From the NCBI RefSeq assembly GCF_030849505.1, contig NZ_JAUJFI010000037.1, positions 1-40,696 on the forward strand: 40,696 nucleotides of DNA, read 5' to 3'. This document shows, piece by piece, positions 8,863-16,957 of this stretch. Under the pieces are notes generated by a model. That model saw nothing but the letters and a program-made list of their open reading frames with translations, did no database searches and was not told the origin of the DNA. Origin of the DNA: Azospirillum isscasi (GTDB taxonomy: Bacteria > Pseudomonadota > Alphaproteobacteria > Azospirillales > Azospirillaceae). Position 1 is the first letter of the stretch; each line of letters begins with the position of its first letter. Made by a program: the position numbers and the translations under genes.

Positions 8863-10008
8863 TCACGAGGGGGCGCAGCTCCAGCGCGTGGCGTCGTCGT
8901 GGAAGGCGACCAACTCCTCCGCGGTCGGGGCGCGCTTGGCGCGGGTGGCGAGCGCCCGTACCCGCGGCAGCACCGCCTGGGCGGTGGCGTCGTCGCAGGC
9001 GATGCCGAGCTGGCCGTAGGCCATCTTCACGCCCGCCGTGCCGGAATGTTTGCCCAGCACGATGCGATGCTCGCGCCCCACCTCGGCGGGGTCGAAATTC
9101 TGGTAGGTGGCGCGGTCGCGCAGCAGCCCGTCCACATGGATTCCGGCCTCGTGCGTGAAGACCGCGTCGCCGACGATGGACTTGTTGACCGCCACGGGAC
9201 GGTTGGAGGCGCGCTCCACGAGGTCGGAGATCGCCCCCAGCGCGCGGGTGTCCACCCCGCTGTCCAGCCCGTAGAGCACCTTCAGCGACACCACCACCTC
9301 CTCCAGCGGGGCGTTGCCGGCGCGCTCGCCCAGGCCGTTGACGGTGGTGTTGACGTGGGTCGCCCCGCCCAGCACCGCGGCCAGCGAATTGGCGTTGGCG
9401 AGGCCGAGATCGTCGTGGGCGTGGATCTCGATCTCCAGGTCGGTGGCCCGGCGCAGCCGTTCGATGCAGGCGCGCGTCTGGAAGGGGTCGAGCACGCCCA
9501 GCGTGTCGGCGAAGCGGAAGCGGCGGGCGCCGGCCTCCTGCGCCACCGTCGCGGCGGCGATCAGGAAATCCATGTCGGCGCGCGAGGAATCCTCGCCGCC
9601 CAGGCTGACCTCCAGCCCGTGGTCGCGGGCCGTCTTGACCTTGCGTTCGATTTCCGACAGGGCCCAGGCGCGGCTGCGCTTCAGCTTCCTGGTGATGTGG
9701 ATGTCGGAGACGGGCATCGACAGGTTGACGAAGCCGACCTTGCAGTCGAGCGCCGCCTTCAGGTCGGTGTCGTGCATGCGGCACCAGACCATCAGCCGGG
9801 CCTTCAGCCCCAGCGCGGCCACGGCGCGGATGCCCTCACGCTCCTCCGGACCCATGGCGGGGATGCCGATCTCAAGCTCCGGCACGCCGGCCTCGTCGAG
9901 CGCGCGGGCGATGGCGATCTTCTCGTCGAGCGTGAAGGCCACCCCCGCCGTCTGCTCCCCGTCGCGCAGCGTCGTGTCGTTGATGATGGTGGAACCGGCC
10001 TTCGGCAT
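8863..10008 (-). CDS. nifV: Homocitrate synthase NifV
   Basis: 381 aa. It condenses acetyl-CoA with 2-oxoglutarate to homocitrate, the organic ligand of FeMo-co. The N-terminal [17 protein letters not shown] is the Claisen-condensing (LeuA/NifV) signature. The metal/substrate motif [20 protein letters not shown] and the [19 protein letters not shown] segment are present. The ATG has GAGG 10 nt upstream. It is separated from nifS by 236 bp that contain a GC-rich repeat element but no sigma-54 promoter that I can see, so it is probably cotranscribed. Confidence 0.96.
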   Translation of the reverse strand: MPKAGSTIINDTTLRDGEQTAGVAFTLDEKIAIARALDEAGVPELEIGIPAMGPEEREGIRAVAALGLKARLMVWCRMHDTDLKAALDCKVGFVNLSMPVSDIHITRKLKRSRAWALSEIERKVKTARDHGLEVSLGGEDSSRADMDFLIAAATVAQEAGARRFRFADTLGVLDPFQTRACIERLRRATDLEIEIHAHDDLGLANANSLAAVLGGATHVNTTVNGLGERAGNAPLEEVVVSLKVLYGLDSGVDTRALGAISDLVERASNRPVAVNKSIVGDAVFTHEAGIHVDGLLRDRATYQNFDPAEVGREHRIVLGKHSGTAGVKMAYGQLGIACDDATAQAVLPRVRALATRAKRAPTAEELVAFHDDATRWSCAPS

Positions 10009-10046
10009 TCGGTCACATCCTCAATTGGGACTTAATCAGCGGCGGG

Positions 10047-10120
10047 TCTTGCCCCCTCCCTAACCCTCCCCTGCGAAGCGGGGGGAGGGAGGGGACCCAC
10101 GAAGTGGGGAGGGTGGGGTC
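10047..10120. repeat. Intergenic GC-rich palindromic repeat (REP-like), copy 1
   Basis: In the nifS-nifV gap. It reads GCCCCCTCCCTAACCCTCCC then a short CTGCGAAGC loop and a G-rich complementary arm, followed by a second ACCCACGAAGTGGGG hairpin. The same core recurs at 15708-15817 (inverted) and 31437-31479, always between cotranscribed genes. The rest of this 236-bp gap (10121-10244) holds another GC-rich inverted repeat (CGGGCCGG ... CCGGCCCG) but no promoter or gene. Confidence 0.8.
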
Positions 10121-10244
10121 AACGGGGCCAGGAGGTGTGTCGCAGACCGGGCCGGGGAACCGCGTCCCGGCGGGTGTCGTCGGGCGGGTTGCCAGGGCGC
10201 GGGACCGGCCCGGCCTGCGATCTCGGTGTTACGAATAAAAGCTC

Positions 10245-11447
10245 TTACGAATAGACTGGCGCGAACTCCTTCGGAGCGCCCGCCTGCGACCAGTAAGGCG
10301 ACAGCGAGCGCAGCTTCGCGATGATGCCGGGAACCACCGCGATCACCCGCTCGATCTCCTCCTCCGTCGTTTCGCGCGACAGGGAGAAGCGGGTGGCGCC
10401 GTGGGCGGCGGTGTAGGGCACGCCCATGGCCCGCATCACGTGGCTCGGCTCCAGCGACCCGGAGGTGCAGGCCGACCCCGACGAGGCGGCGATGCCGGCC
10501 TCGTTCAGCAGCAGGAGGATCGCCTCGCCCTCGATGTACTCGAAGGCGACGTTGCAGGTGTTGGGCAGGCGGTTGGCCGGGTTGCCGGTGACGAAGCAGT
10601 TCGGGACGGCGGCCAGGATGGCCTGCTCCAGCTTGTCGCGCAGCGCCTTCACCCGCGTGTTCTCGTCGGTCATGTGCAGCAGCGCGAGCTGCGCCGCCGC
10701 CCCCAGCCCGACGATGCCCGGCGCGTTCTCCGTGCCGGCGCGGCGCGAGCGCTCCTGGTGGCCGCCGCGCAGCATCGGGCGGAAGCGCAGGCCGCGCTTG
10801 ACGTAGAGCGCGCCGATGCCCTTGGGGGCGTGCAGCTTGTGGCCGGACAGCGACAGCATGTCCACCGCGCTGTCGGCGAGCTTCATCGGGATCTTGCCGA
10901 CCGCCTGCACCGCGTCGGTGTGGAACACCGCTCCCGCCGCCTTGGCGAGCTGGGCCAGCTCCTCGATCGGGAAGATCGTCCCGGTCTCGTTGTTCGCCCA
11001 CATGATCGAGACGATGGCGACGTCGGGCGACAGGGCCGCCTTGTAGGCGTCGAGATCCAGGTTGCCCTGGCCGTCCACGGCGATGCGGTGAACGGTGTAG
11101 CCGCGCTTCTTCTCCAGATAGTCGCACAGCGCCAGAACGGCGGGATGCTCGACCACGCTGGTGACGATGCTCTTTTTCTTCGGATAGGCCTCCAGCGTGG
11201 ACAGGATGGCGGTGTTGTCGCTCTCCGTGCCGCCGGAGGTGAAGACGATCTCGCTGTCGTGGGCGGCGCCCAGCAGCGCCTGCACCTGCTTGCGCGCCCA
11301 TTCGATCTTGCCGCCCACCGCGGCGCCGAAGGCGTGCATGGAGGAGGGGTTGCCGAACTGCTCGGTGAACAGGGGCAGCATCTCCGCCAGCACTTCCGGA
11401 TCGACGCGGGTGGTGGCGTTGTTGTCGAGGTAGATGCCTTGGGTCAT
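10245..11447 (-). CDS. nifS: Cysteine desulfurase NifS
   Basis: 400 aa. A PLP enzyme that removes sulfur from cysteine and passes it to NifU for Fe-S assembly. The N-terminus is the family signature (YLDNNATTRVDPEVL). The PLP Lys is Lys204 in SGHKLHAPKG, and the persulfide Cys is Cys327 in SSGSACTSG. His101 (VEHPAV) and the ANNETG segment line the active site. It starts 4 nt after the nifU stop. A second desulfurase of the same family is at 33237-34388. Confidence 0.97.
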   Translation of the reverse strand: MTQGIYLDNNATTRVDPEVLAEMLPLFTEQFGNPSSMHAFGAAVGGKIEWARKQVQALLGAAHDSEIVFTSGGTESDNTAILSTLEAYPKKKSIVTSVVEHPAVLALCDYLEKKRGYTVHRIAVDGQGNLDLDAYKAALSPDVAIVSIMWANNETGTIFPIEELAQLAKAAGAVFHTDAVQAVGKIPMKLADSAVDMLSLSGHKLHAPKGIGALYVKRGLRFRPMLRGGHQERSRRAGTENAPGIVGLGAAAQLALLHMTDENTRVKALRDKLEQAILAAVPNCFVTGNPANRLPNTCNVAFEYIEGEAILLLLNEAGIAASSGSACTSGSLEPSHVMRAMGVPYTAAHGATRFSLSRETTEEEIERVIAVVPGIIAKLRSLSPYWSQAGAPKEFAPVYS

Positions 11448-11451
11448 GGCG

Positions 11452-12375
11452 TCACGCTCCCGCCGGCAGGAGGGAGGCGGGCTTGACGCGGACGAACTCG
11501 CCCAGCGCCTCGACCAGCTTGGCCTGCACGCCCATCATGGTGCCGGCGGACTGCGAACAGCCGGAGCAGGCGCCGGTCAGCCGGACGTAGATGTCCTTGC
11601 CGTCGATGTCCACCAGCTCCACGTCGCCGCCGTCGCGCTGGATCTGCGGGCGCAGCTCCTCGATGGCGACCATGATCTTCTGCATGCGCTGCACGTTGGT
11701 CAGCTTGGCCGGAGCCGCCGGGGCCTCGGCCTTCGGGGCCAGCGGCTTGATGGCGTCCAGCCCGACCGTGCCGGGGGCATGGGCCTTGGGCGGGGCCAGC
11801 GCGCCGGTCTTGGCGAGCACGGCCTCCAGCACCTCCTCGATCTTCTCGTGGCAGGTCTGGCAGGACCCGCCGGCCTTGGTGTAGTGGGTGACCTCTTCCA
11901 GCGTGGTCAGGTTGTTGACGGTCACCGCGCGCTCGATCATCGCCGCGTCGATGCCGAAGCACTTGCAGACCAGTTCGCCTTCCTCGTGGTCGTCCACCCA
12001 CTCCTCGCCCTTGAAGTTGGCGATGGCGGCGCGGAGCGCCTCGGCGCCCATGACCGAACAGTGCATCTTCTCCGGAGGCAGGCCGCCCAGATACTCGGCG
12101 ATGTCGCGGTTGGTGACGGCCAGAGCCTCGTCCACCGTCTTGCCGATGATCATCTCCGTCAGCGCCGACGAGGACGCGATGGCCGAGCCGCAGCCGAAGG
12201 TCTGGAACTTCGCGTCCTCGATGACCTGGCTGTCGGGATTGACCTTCATCATCAGCTTCAGGGCGTCACCGCAGGTGATCGACCCGACCTCGCCCACGGC
12301 GTTCGCCTCGTCCAGCGCGCCGGCGTTCTTCGGGTTGAAGAAGTGTTCCTTGACCTTGTCGGTGTAGTTCCACAT
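11452..12375 (-). CDS. nifU: NifU Fe-S cluster assembly scaffold
   Basis: 307 aa with the full three-domain NifU layout. The N-terminal IscU-like scaffold has Cys35, Cys62 and Cys106. The central permanent [2Fe-2S] domain has Cys137, Cys139, Cys172 and Cys175 (CKC ... CQTC). An Ala/Pro linker (about 195-225) leads to the C-terminal Nfu domain with the CSGCSQSAG CxxC (Cys270, Cys273). It builds [4Fe-4S] clusters from NifS sulfur for NifH and NifB. The start [19 protein letters not shown] is the invariant family N-terminus. It lies 62 nt downstream of iscA. Confidence 0.97.
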   Translation of the reverse strand: MWNYTDKVKEHFFNPKNAGALDEANAVGEVGSITCGDALKLMMKVNPDSQVIEDAKFQTFGCGSAIASSSALTEMIIGKTVDEALAVTNRDIAEYLGGLPPEKMHCSVMGAEALRAAIANFKGEEWVDDHEEGELVCKCFGIDAAMIERAVTVNNLTTLEEVTHYTKAGGSCQTCHEKIEEVLEAVLAKTGALAPPKAHAPGTVGLDAIKPLAPKAEAPAAPAKLTNVQRMQKIMVAIEELRPQIQRDGGDVELVDIDGKDIYVRLTGACSGCSQSAGTMMGVQAKLVEALGEFVRVKPASLLPAGA

Positions 12376-12437
12376 GACGCCTTGCCTTTCCCGCGTTACC
12401 GGGCCCGAAGTGATCGGGTTGGGGAGTGTGTTCGGAG

Positions 12438-12818
12438 TTAGTGAGCGGTGCCGCAGCCGCCCGCCGACGGCGCGGAGGAGCAGCTTCCCCCCGGACCCGC
12501 CGAGAAGGACTTGCCGCAGCCGCAGGTGCTTCCCGCGTTCGGGTTGTCGAACTTGAAGCCCGCGCCCTCGACCCCTTCGACGAAATCGACCACCACGCCG
12601 GTCAGGAAGGGCTGGCTGGTCGGATCGACGAAGATCGTCACCGGGCCGAAGGTCAGCACGGCGTCTTCCTCGCCTGCCGCGGCCTCCAGCCCCATCTGGT
12701 ACTTCATGCCGGCGCAGCCGCCGTCGGCCACCGCGATGCGCAGGCCGGCCGCAGCGCCGCCGGACTTCGCCAGCACGCGCTCCAGGGTGTTCACCGCCGC
12801 ATCCGTCAGGGTCACCAT
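12438..12818 (-). CDS. Nif-linked IscA/HesB-type Fe-S carrier
   Basis: 126 aa. The A-type Fe-S carrier fold is clear: [15 protein letters not shown] start, [13 protein letters not shown] with the first Cys, and the C-terminal [10 protein letters not shown] pair. It corresponds to the nif-specific IscA usually found upstream of nifU. The start ATG has GGAGG; the longer frame upstream runs through the promoter. Beyond the CGCG motif there is an extra ~18-residue Ser/Gly/Cys-rich tail with two more Cys, longer than usual. It is the first gene of iscA-nifUSV-cysE-nifW, driven by a -24/-12 promoter. Confidence 0.92.
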   Translation of the reverse strand: MVTLTDAAVNTLERVLAKSGGAAAGLRIAVADGGCAGMKYQMGLEAAAGEEDAVLTFGPVTIFVDPTSQPFLTGVVVDFVEGVEGAGFKFDNPNAGSTCGCGKSFSAGPGGSCSSAPSAGGCGTAH

Positions 12819-12874
12819 GTCTGCCGCCTCCAAATGCTCCGTCGGGCATGCCGACCGATCTCGCCAACAGTGAC

Positions 12875-12890
12875 AGCAAGCGGCGTGCCA
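12875..12890 (-). promoter_or_regulatory. Sigma-54 (-24/-12) promoter of iscA-nifUSV
   Basis: The minus strand reads TGGCACGCCGCTTGCT, a perfect consensus and identical in all 16 bases to the fixA promoter. The predicted start of transcription is near 12865, about 45 nt before the iscA ATG. Confidence 0.93.
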
Positions 12891-12895
12891 ATTCA

Positions 12896-12908
12896 TAAGT
12901 AATTGATT
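12896..12908 (-). promoter_or_regulatory. IHF consensus site, iscA-nifU promoter
   Basis: The minus strand reads AATCAATTACTTA, a 13 of 13 match to WATCAANNNNTTR, located just upstream of the -24 box and downstream of the NifA site. Confidence 0.6.
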
Positions 12909-12942
12909 TTTCGTGATTGTCGGATCGATGGGCTGACGCCTT

Positions 12943-12958
12943 CCCGACAATTGTCGGG
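12943..12958. promoter_or_regulatory. Perfect palindrome CCCGACAATTGTCGGG
   Basis: A 16-bp perfect palindrome formed from two NifA-like half-sites (TGTCGGG) facing outward, 9 bp from the true TGT-N10-ACA site. A near twin lies beside the nifH activator sites (24979-24995). Function unknown. Confidence 0.6.
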
Positions 12959-12967
12959 TCGGACCCA

Positions 12968-12983
12968 TGTCGGGTTTGCGACA
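12968..12983 (-). promoter_or_regulatory. NifA upstream activator site, iscA-nifU
   Basis: TGTCGGGTTTGCGACA is a perfect TGT-N10-ACA site about 78 bp upstream of the -24 box. It also lies about 130 bp upstream of the divergent 13114 gene, but no plus-strand -24/-12 promoter is visible there. Confidence 0.85.
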
Positions 12984-13113
12984 TCCTGCGACGAAAGGAC
13001 GCACAATTTGTTTATGGGCTTTTCGGAAGGGCGCGGGCGGCCCATACAGGATCGTCGGTCGGGCGCACAATGGCGCACAACAACGGCCTGACAACTACAG
13101 ATGGGGACAGGCG

Positions 13114-13623
13114 ATGGACCGGCCGGTCGAACTGCGGATGTCCAACGGGCGCATGGCCTTCGGCGACGTGCCCGAACACATCGACGAAAAACTTCAGGCG
13201 GCGGTGAAGGCGCGCCCCGACGCCGCGGCCTGCGAAGCCCTGCTGTGGGAAGCGCACCGGCTGGGGCCGCGCGTGCTGCCGGTCTTCTACGCGCTCTACA
13301 AATTCTACTTCAACCGCAAGCGCTTCACGGACGCGGAGCGGGTGGCGATGATCGGGCTGGACGCGGCGGCGCGCGAAGGCGGCTATGCCGGCGATTGGCG
13401 GAGCCTGCGCGCGGACAGCACGGACTGGACGACGGAGGGCGCGCCGCGCTTCACCCTCTTCACCCTGAAGGCGCTGGCCTTCATCAGCCTGCGCAGTGAA
13501 CGGGTGGAGGAGGCGACGGCGATCCTCGGCAAGCTGGCGGAGATCGACCCGCAGGATCAGGTCGGCTACGGCGTCATCGCCGCGCTGGCGAAGGGGTTGG
13601 ACGGCGCGGCCGGTGGTCAGTAG
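13114..13623 (+). CDS. TPR-like nif-linked protein (paralogue of the 35875-36411 gene)
   Basis: 169 aa, soluble and almost all helical. Not a named Nif protein. It begins MDRPVELRMSNGRM after a weak GGGGACAGG ribosome site. Helix-turn-helix repeats resembling TPRs are visible: AHRLGPRVLPVFYALYKFYF, then FTLFTLKALAFISLRSERVE and EATAILGKLAEIDPQDQVGY. The same pattern, including YKFYF/YKFHF, a shared DWR, FTLFTLKA/LFLFALTA and LAEIDPQDQVG/VRELDPKDRFG, occurs in the minus-strand gene of the nifB cluster, so they are paralogues. It is divergent from iscA-nifUSV and shares its upstream region. A protein-protein adaptor role in Fe-S or nitrogenase assembly is only inference. Confidence 0.8.
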   Translation: MDRPVELRMSNGRMAFGDVPEHIDEKLQAAVKARPDAAACEALLWEAHRLGPRVLPVFYALYKFYFNRKRFTDAERVAMIGLDAAAREGGYAGDWRSLRADSTDWTTEGAPRFTLFTLKALAFISLRSERVEEATAILGKLAEIDPQDQVGYGVIAALAKGLDGAAGGQ

Positions 13624-14612
13624 CGGGGCAGAAGGCCCCGTACGTAATCGCGATCGACGTTGGCCTGTGCCCCGCCCACCGCTGCGGCGCGCAGGGCGGA
13701 CGTCGAAAATTCCGGGGGAATGTCCACCCGCTGCACGCCGCCGCCGGGGGAGATTGCGTTCTGGAAGAAGGCGCGCAACCGATCGGCCTGACCTTCGAAC
13801 GACGGTTCGGCGGCTTGGCCGGAACCGGCGGTTAACGGCTTGAAGACGGCATCCTCCAGGGAGAATTCCGAATTCTTCGCCACCTTGCGGGAAGAGGGCA
13901 GGCCGGCGCGCTCCGCCAGGATGGCGGCGGCGTCCTTCTCGCCAATACCGCGCAGCGCGTTGTCGATGCCGTCGAAATCGACGCCCAGCGACTTCAGCTT
14001 GTAGGCCGCATCGCCTTCCTTCCTGGTGTAGTTCAGGCGGGAGTCGGTGAAATCCATTCCGAAGAAGCCCGGCATGACCAGGCGGCTCATGCCGGAACGG
14101 TCCGCCGACAGAAGAGGATTGAGGCTGCGCGCCGCCAGGGTGTCCGAGGTGGCGGCCAGATCGCCCTCGCTCATCGCCGAGGCCAGCTTATCCATCAGGG
14201 AGGAGCGTTGCGTGAGCGTGCTGCCGAGCGCGTTGCGCAGGTCGTCGGCGCTGGTGGCGTCGTTCCGGAGCAGGGTGGCATGGTCGTTGTTGAACATGCG
14301 CGCGGTTGCGGCCACGGCGCTGCTGCGGGCCTGTTTAAGCCGTTGCGTCAGGGCGTCGTGAACCTCTTCGCCGGAGATCTTGCCGCTGTCGACGAGGCTG
14401 ACCAGTTGGGAGCGCTGCTTGTCCGACAGGGCTTCGAACGCGGCGAGGGACTCGCCGCGCAGCGACTTTCCCAGTTCGCTGAGCGACACGCTGTCTTCCG
14501 TGGCCGCCCGCCCGCCGGACACCGCCTGGGTCTTGGCGGTTGCGGAAGACCTGGACGTTCCGAACGAACCGGCCAAGGGCGAGGATATGGACGTGGTATC
14601 GGACACATTCAT
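13617..14612 (-). CDS. Hypothetical protein, 331 aa; a decayed copy lies near nifA
   Basis: Not recognised. ATG preceded by GGAGGGTCTGGA. The N-terminal ~45 residues are Ser/Thr/Ala-rich and probably disordered; the rest is largely helical, with motifs LSELGKSLRGESLAAFEALSDKQ, RMFNNDHATLL and GIGEKDAAAILAERAGLPSSRKVA. No signal peptide or membrane helix. Its stop overlaps the convergent TPR-like gene's stop by 7 bp. The segment around residues 225-275 is clearly related to an orphan fragment at 39490-39654. It lies between nif operons but has no NifA site upstream, so a role in nitrogen fixation is not shown. The Ser-rich N-terminus recalls exported flagellar or adhesion proteins, but this is weak. 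Confidence 0.75.
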   Translation of the reverse strand: MNVSDTTSISSPLAGSFGTSRSSATAKTQAVSGGRAATEDSVSLSELGKSLRGESLAAFEALSDKQRSQLVSLVDSGKISGEEVHDALTQRLKQARSSAVAATARMFNNDHATLLRNDATSADDLRNALGSTLTQRSSLMDKLASAMSEGDLAATSDTLAARSLNPLLSADRSGMSRLVMPGFFGMDFTDSRLNYTRKEGDAAYKLKSLGVDFDGIDNALRGIGEKDAAAILAERAGLPSSRKVAKNSEFSLEDAVFKPLTAGSGQAAEPSFEGQADRLRAFFQNAISPGGGVQRVDIPPEFSTSALRAAAVGGAQANVDRDYVRGLLPRY

Positions 14613-14663
14613 TCCAGACCCTCCGCGGTTCGCCGCTCAACCGTTCATCGCAGGGTTCAGAAT

Positions 14664-14685
14664 GACAACTTATCCTATGGTTGTC
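14664..14685. repeat. Inverted repeat GACAAC-N10-GTTGTC
   Basis: In the 114-bp gap between the nifQ stop and the start of the 331-aa gene. It could be a weak hairpin after nifQ or an operator for the downstream gene; it lacks a good T-run on the minus strand. Confidence 0.4.
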
Positions 14686-14726
14686 TTGGGCGATTTTGTC
14701 ACGGGTTCCGGTGAACGCCTTCGGCG

Positions 14727-15332
14727 TCAGTCTCCGGCGCCGAAGCACACGGCTTCCGCGCCGCAGTCGCGGCAGACCGGGGCGCCGCAGGGGATCAGCC
14801 CGTCCCGTGCGCAGAGGAGGCGGTAGAGGAAGACCTTCCACCGGGTGCCGGTCGCGTTCAGCAGGGCCAGCGATTCGAAATGGCGCTCCATCAGCGCCGC
14901 GAGGTGGCTCGGTCCGGCCAGCCCCAAATCCCGCCACAGCTCGCCGCCGTCCAGCATGGCCCGCGCGATGATCGCGGCGAGCCATTCCTCCTCCTCGATG
15001 CCCAGCGAGCGGTGGGCCAGCAGGAGGGCGGCGATGTCGTCCGCCTCGCTCCGAAGAAGCGGGGGCAGGGGGGTGGGGGAGCAATCGGGAACCGGCATGC
15101 CCTCTTCGAAGGCACCGGGGTCGAAGGCGCCGGGAAAGTATTTTCCGAGGAGATGGGTCAGCGCCGGATCGTCGAGACCCAGCGCCCCCGGACCTGCCGG
15201 CCAGCGGCGGGCCAGGACGCAGGCGAACAGATGCGCGTCGAAGACATTGCAGCGTCCCTGGCGGTCGGTCAGCCAGCGGTACAGCAGCGTGGCGTCGCCC
15301 GCCCCCGGCGGGGCGGTGTGCAGGATGCCCAT
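14727..15332 (-). CDS. nifQ: NifQ, molybdenum donor for FeMo-co synthesis
   Basis: 201 aa. NifQ carries a Mo-Fe-S cluster and delivers Mo to NifEN/NifH. The diagnostic C-terminal cysteine motif Cx4Cx2Cx5C is intact (Cys182, 187, 190, 196: CGAPVCRDCGAEAVC), preceded by RWKVFLYRLLC. The start MGILHTAPPG is preferred because GGAGG is then 9 nt upstream; an ATG three codons earlier would abut the ribosome site. It is the last gene of the nifE operon, 29 nt after fdxB. Confidence 0.94.
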   Translation of the reverse strand: MGILHTAPPGAGDATLLYRWLTDRQGRCNVFDAHLFACVLARRWPAGPGALGLDDPALTHLLGKYFPGAFDPGAFEEGMPVPDCSPTPLPPLLRSEADDIAALLLAHRSLGIEEEEWLAAIIARAMLDGGELWRDLGLAGPSHLAALMERHFESLALLNATGTRWKVFLYRLLCARDGLIPCGAPVCRDCGAEAVCFGAGD

Positions 15333-15361
15333 GGCGTCCATCCTCCGGGGGCGGGCGGGCG

Positions 15362-15655
15362 TCAGGCCGCCTTGGGCAAGTGGGTGATGCAGCTCTTCGA
15401 GCAGACCTTGCCGCAGCTCTCGCAGCCGATGCAGTTGCCGGCGTTCTTGACGCTCATGACCTTCTTCTCGGCCTCGTCGTCGAAGGCGTCCACGATGTCG
15501 CCGTCCTCGGTGATGCCGATCAGCTCCAGCACGTCGCGGCCACAGACCTTGAAGCAACGGCCGCAGCCGATGCACATCTTCTGGTCGATGTTTTCCACGA
15601 ACTTCGGCGTCCAGGCGGCGCCGCCGCGGGTGGTGCCGGTCACGAACTCAGCCAT
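15362..15655 (-). CDS. fdxB: FdxB, nif-specific 2[4Fe-4S] ferredoxin III
   Basis: 97 aa. Two CxxCxxCxxxC motifs bind [4Fe-4S] clusters: Cys28/31/34/38 (CIGCGRCFKVC) and Cys75/78/81/85 (CIGCESCGKVC), separated by a 36-residue insert rich in Asp/Glu. This spacing and the N-terminal WTPKFVENID are typical of nif ferredoxin III. It sits between the DUF683 gene and nifQ, as in many proteobacterial nifENX operons, and probably supplies electrons for FeMo-co assembly or nitrogenase. Confidence 0.94.
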   Translation of the reverse strand: MAEFVTGTTRGGAAWTPKFVENIDQKMCIGCGRCFKVCGRDVLELIGITEDGDIVDAFDDEAEKKVMSVKNAGNCIGCESCGKVCSKSCITHLPKAA

Positions 15656-15707
15656 CGTCTGCTCCTCAATCGGGCTTGGTGTGTCGTTTGGTGGGGTATG
15701 GGCGCTG

Positions 15708-15817
15708 CCGTTGCCCCACCCCGGCCTTCCCCCGCTATCGCAGGGGAGGGTGCCTTCTGCGAAGCGGCGGCCATCCCCTCCCCTGCGATAGCGGGGGAGG
15801 GTTAGGGAGGGGCAAGG
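15708..15817. repeat. REP-like element with perfect 22-bp inverted repeat, copy 2
   Basis: Fills most of the DUF683-fdxB gap. Two perfect 22-bp arms (15729-15750 and 15776-15797; arm CCCCCGCTATCGCAGGGGAG+GG) enclose a 25-bp spacer. The outer flank on the minus strand, CCTTGCCCCTCCCTAACCCT, is shared with copies 1 and 3. In the mRNA this would be a very stable hairpin inside the nifE operon, which may stabilise the upstream nifENX message or lower fdxB-nifQ output. Confidence 0.85.
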
Positions 15818-15822
15818 TTTGT

Positions 15823-16029
15823 TCAGGCGGACGCCTTCTCCAGCGCCTTCAGCTCGGCGCGCTTCTCGGTCAGGGTCCTGTAGGCGTCGTAGGTTTCCTG
15901 GGCGACCTGGAGGATCGACTGCCAGTTCTGCGGCAGCTCCTCCGACAGGTCGTGCAGGTCCATCTTCTTCTGGGTCGCGCGGGCGTTCAGCTTCTTGACC
16001 TCGTCCTTCAGGGCGTCGATGTCGGACAT
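15823..16029 (-). CDS. Small nif-associated protein, DUF683/CCE_0567-like
   Basis: 68 aa, an acidic-basic helical hairpin (IDALKDEVKKLNARATQKKMDLHDLSEELPQNW). It matches the small Rop-like protein regularly found after nifX and the DUF269 gene in nif operons; the crystal structure of a cyanobacterial member shows a metal-binding helical hairpin. The His in MDLHDLSEELP is a likely metal ligand. It starts 10 nt after the DUF269 gene. The precise role is unknown; cofactor or metal handling is inference from position. Confidence 0.85.
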   Translation of the reverse strand: MSDIDALKDEVKKLNARATQKKMDLHDLSEELPQNWQSILQVAQETYDAYRTLTEKRAELKALEKASA

Positions 16030-16039
16030 GTCGGAAACC

Positions 16040-16504
16040 TCACAGATCGGCGACGTCGGGGTATTTGCGGATCAGCGCCACGGCCTCTCCCACGATCTTC
16101 GCGCCGTCGGCGGCCAGCTTCTCCAGCGACGGGAAGCCGAAGCGGTGGACGTCGCGCAGATGCTTGGACACGACGACCAGCCGGCCCGTGGTCAACACCA
16201 TGCGGCCGAAGCCCTCGTGGCTCATCTTCATGATGGGGGAGGCGATCAGGCCGGTTTGCTTTTCGACCGTGATGCCCACGGCCTTGTAGAACAGCTCCAG
16301 CCGCCACAGCGTGTCGGGGTCCGGATCGCCCATGATCGGGATGGCGGCGCGGGCTTCCTTGTCCAGGATGAAGGGGGCGAGGATCGTCTCGTCGCTCTTG
16401 CCTTCCCAGGCGCCGTAGCTGTCTTCGGCGCGGAACAGCATGACCAGCGTCTTCAGGAAAGCCTCGGCGAGATCGCTCCCGGCGGCCACGGCGGTGTCGG
16501 TCAT
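16040..16504 (-). CDS. NifX-associated nitrogen fixation protein (DUF269)
   Basis: 154 aa. Recognised from ESYGAW-type N-terminal ([20 protein letters not shown]) and the [27 protein letters not shown] core; this family almost always follows nifX. It starts 4 nt after the nifX stop. The biochemical role is undefined; co-occurrence with NifX and the DUF683 protein points to FeMo-co trafficking. Confidence 0.9.
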   Translation of the reverse strand: MTDTAVAAGSDLAEAFLKTLVMLFRAEDSYGAWEGKSDETILAPFILDKEARAAIPIMGDPDPDTLWRLELFYKAVGITVEKQTGLIASPIMKMSHEGFGRMVLTTGRLVVVSKHLRDVHRFGFPSLEKLAADGAKIVGEAVALIRKYPDVADL

Positions 16505-16508
16505 GCTC

Positions 16509-16910
16509 TCAATCCTCCTCGTCGAAGGCCAGCTCCTGCGGCTGGCCGGCGTTCAGGGCCTTGCGCAGCCAGGGCGGCGGGTTGCCGTTGATGGTTTCGA
16601 CCAGACGGTCGAGCAGGGTGGTGATGCTGTCGGTGGCCTCCACCTTCACGGGGTGGATCTTCTTCGCCACCACGCGGGCGGCGGCGGAGGCGCCGATGGC
16701 CGACAGGTAGACGATGGCGCAGTCGGCCAGCGCGTCCAGCTTCGGGACCAGCTTGTCCTCGTTGCCGTCCTCGAACATCGAACCGCCGAACTGGCAGGTC
16801 TCGACCATCGTGTAGCCGGCCTTGTCCACCTCATAGATCACGATGTTCTTGGCCCAGCCGAAATGCGCATCGACGTGCTGCATGTCCTGGGTGCAGAAAG
16901 CGACCTTCAT
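16509..16910 (-). CDS. nifX: NifX, FeMo-co precursor carrier
   Basis: 133 aa. NifX binds NifB-co and VK-cluster and shuttles them to NifEN. The start [20 protein letters not shown] is the typical NifX/NafY/NifB-C fold N-terminus, and AGGAGGGTAC precedes it. The dinitrogenase-iron-molybdenum cofactor domain covers almost the entire protein. It is 47 nt after nifN. Confidence 0.95.
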   Translation of the reverse strand: MKVAFCTQDMQHVDAHFGWAKNIVIYEVDKAGYTMVETCQFGGSMFEDGNEDKLVPKLDALADCAIVYLSAIGASAAARVVAKKIHPVKVEATDSITTLLDRLVETINGNPPPWLRKALNAGQPQELAFDEED

Positions 16911-16957
16911 GTACCCTCCTTTGCGGGGCCGGCCTTCCTCGGCCTGGCCCACCACAC

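Noticed and set aside
10121-10244. Possible separate promoter for nifV in the nifS-nifV gap
   Set aside because: No -24/-12 or NifA site fits; the gap is explained by a REP-like element and GC-rich inverted repeats.
13000-13113. Divergent sigma-54 promoter for the TPR-like gene at 13114
   Set aside because: No TGGCAC-N5-TTGC match on the plus strand between the shared NifA site and the start codon.
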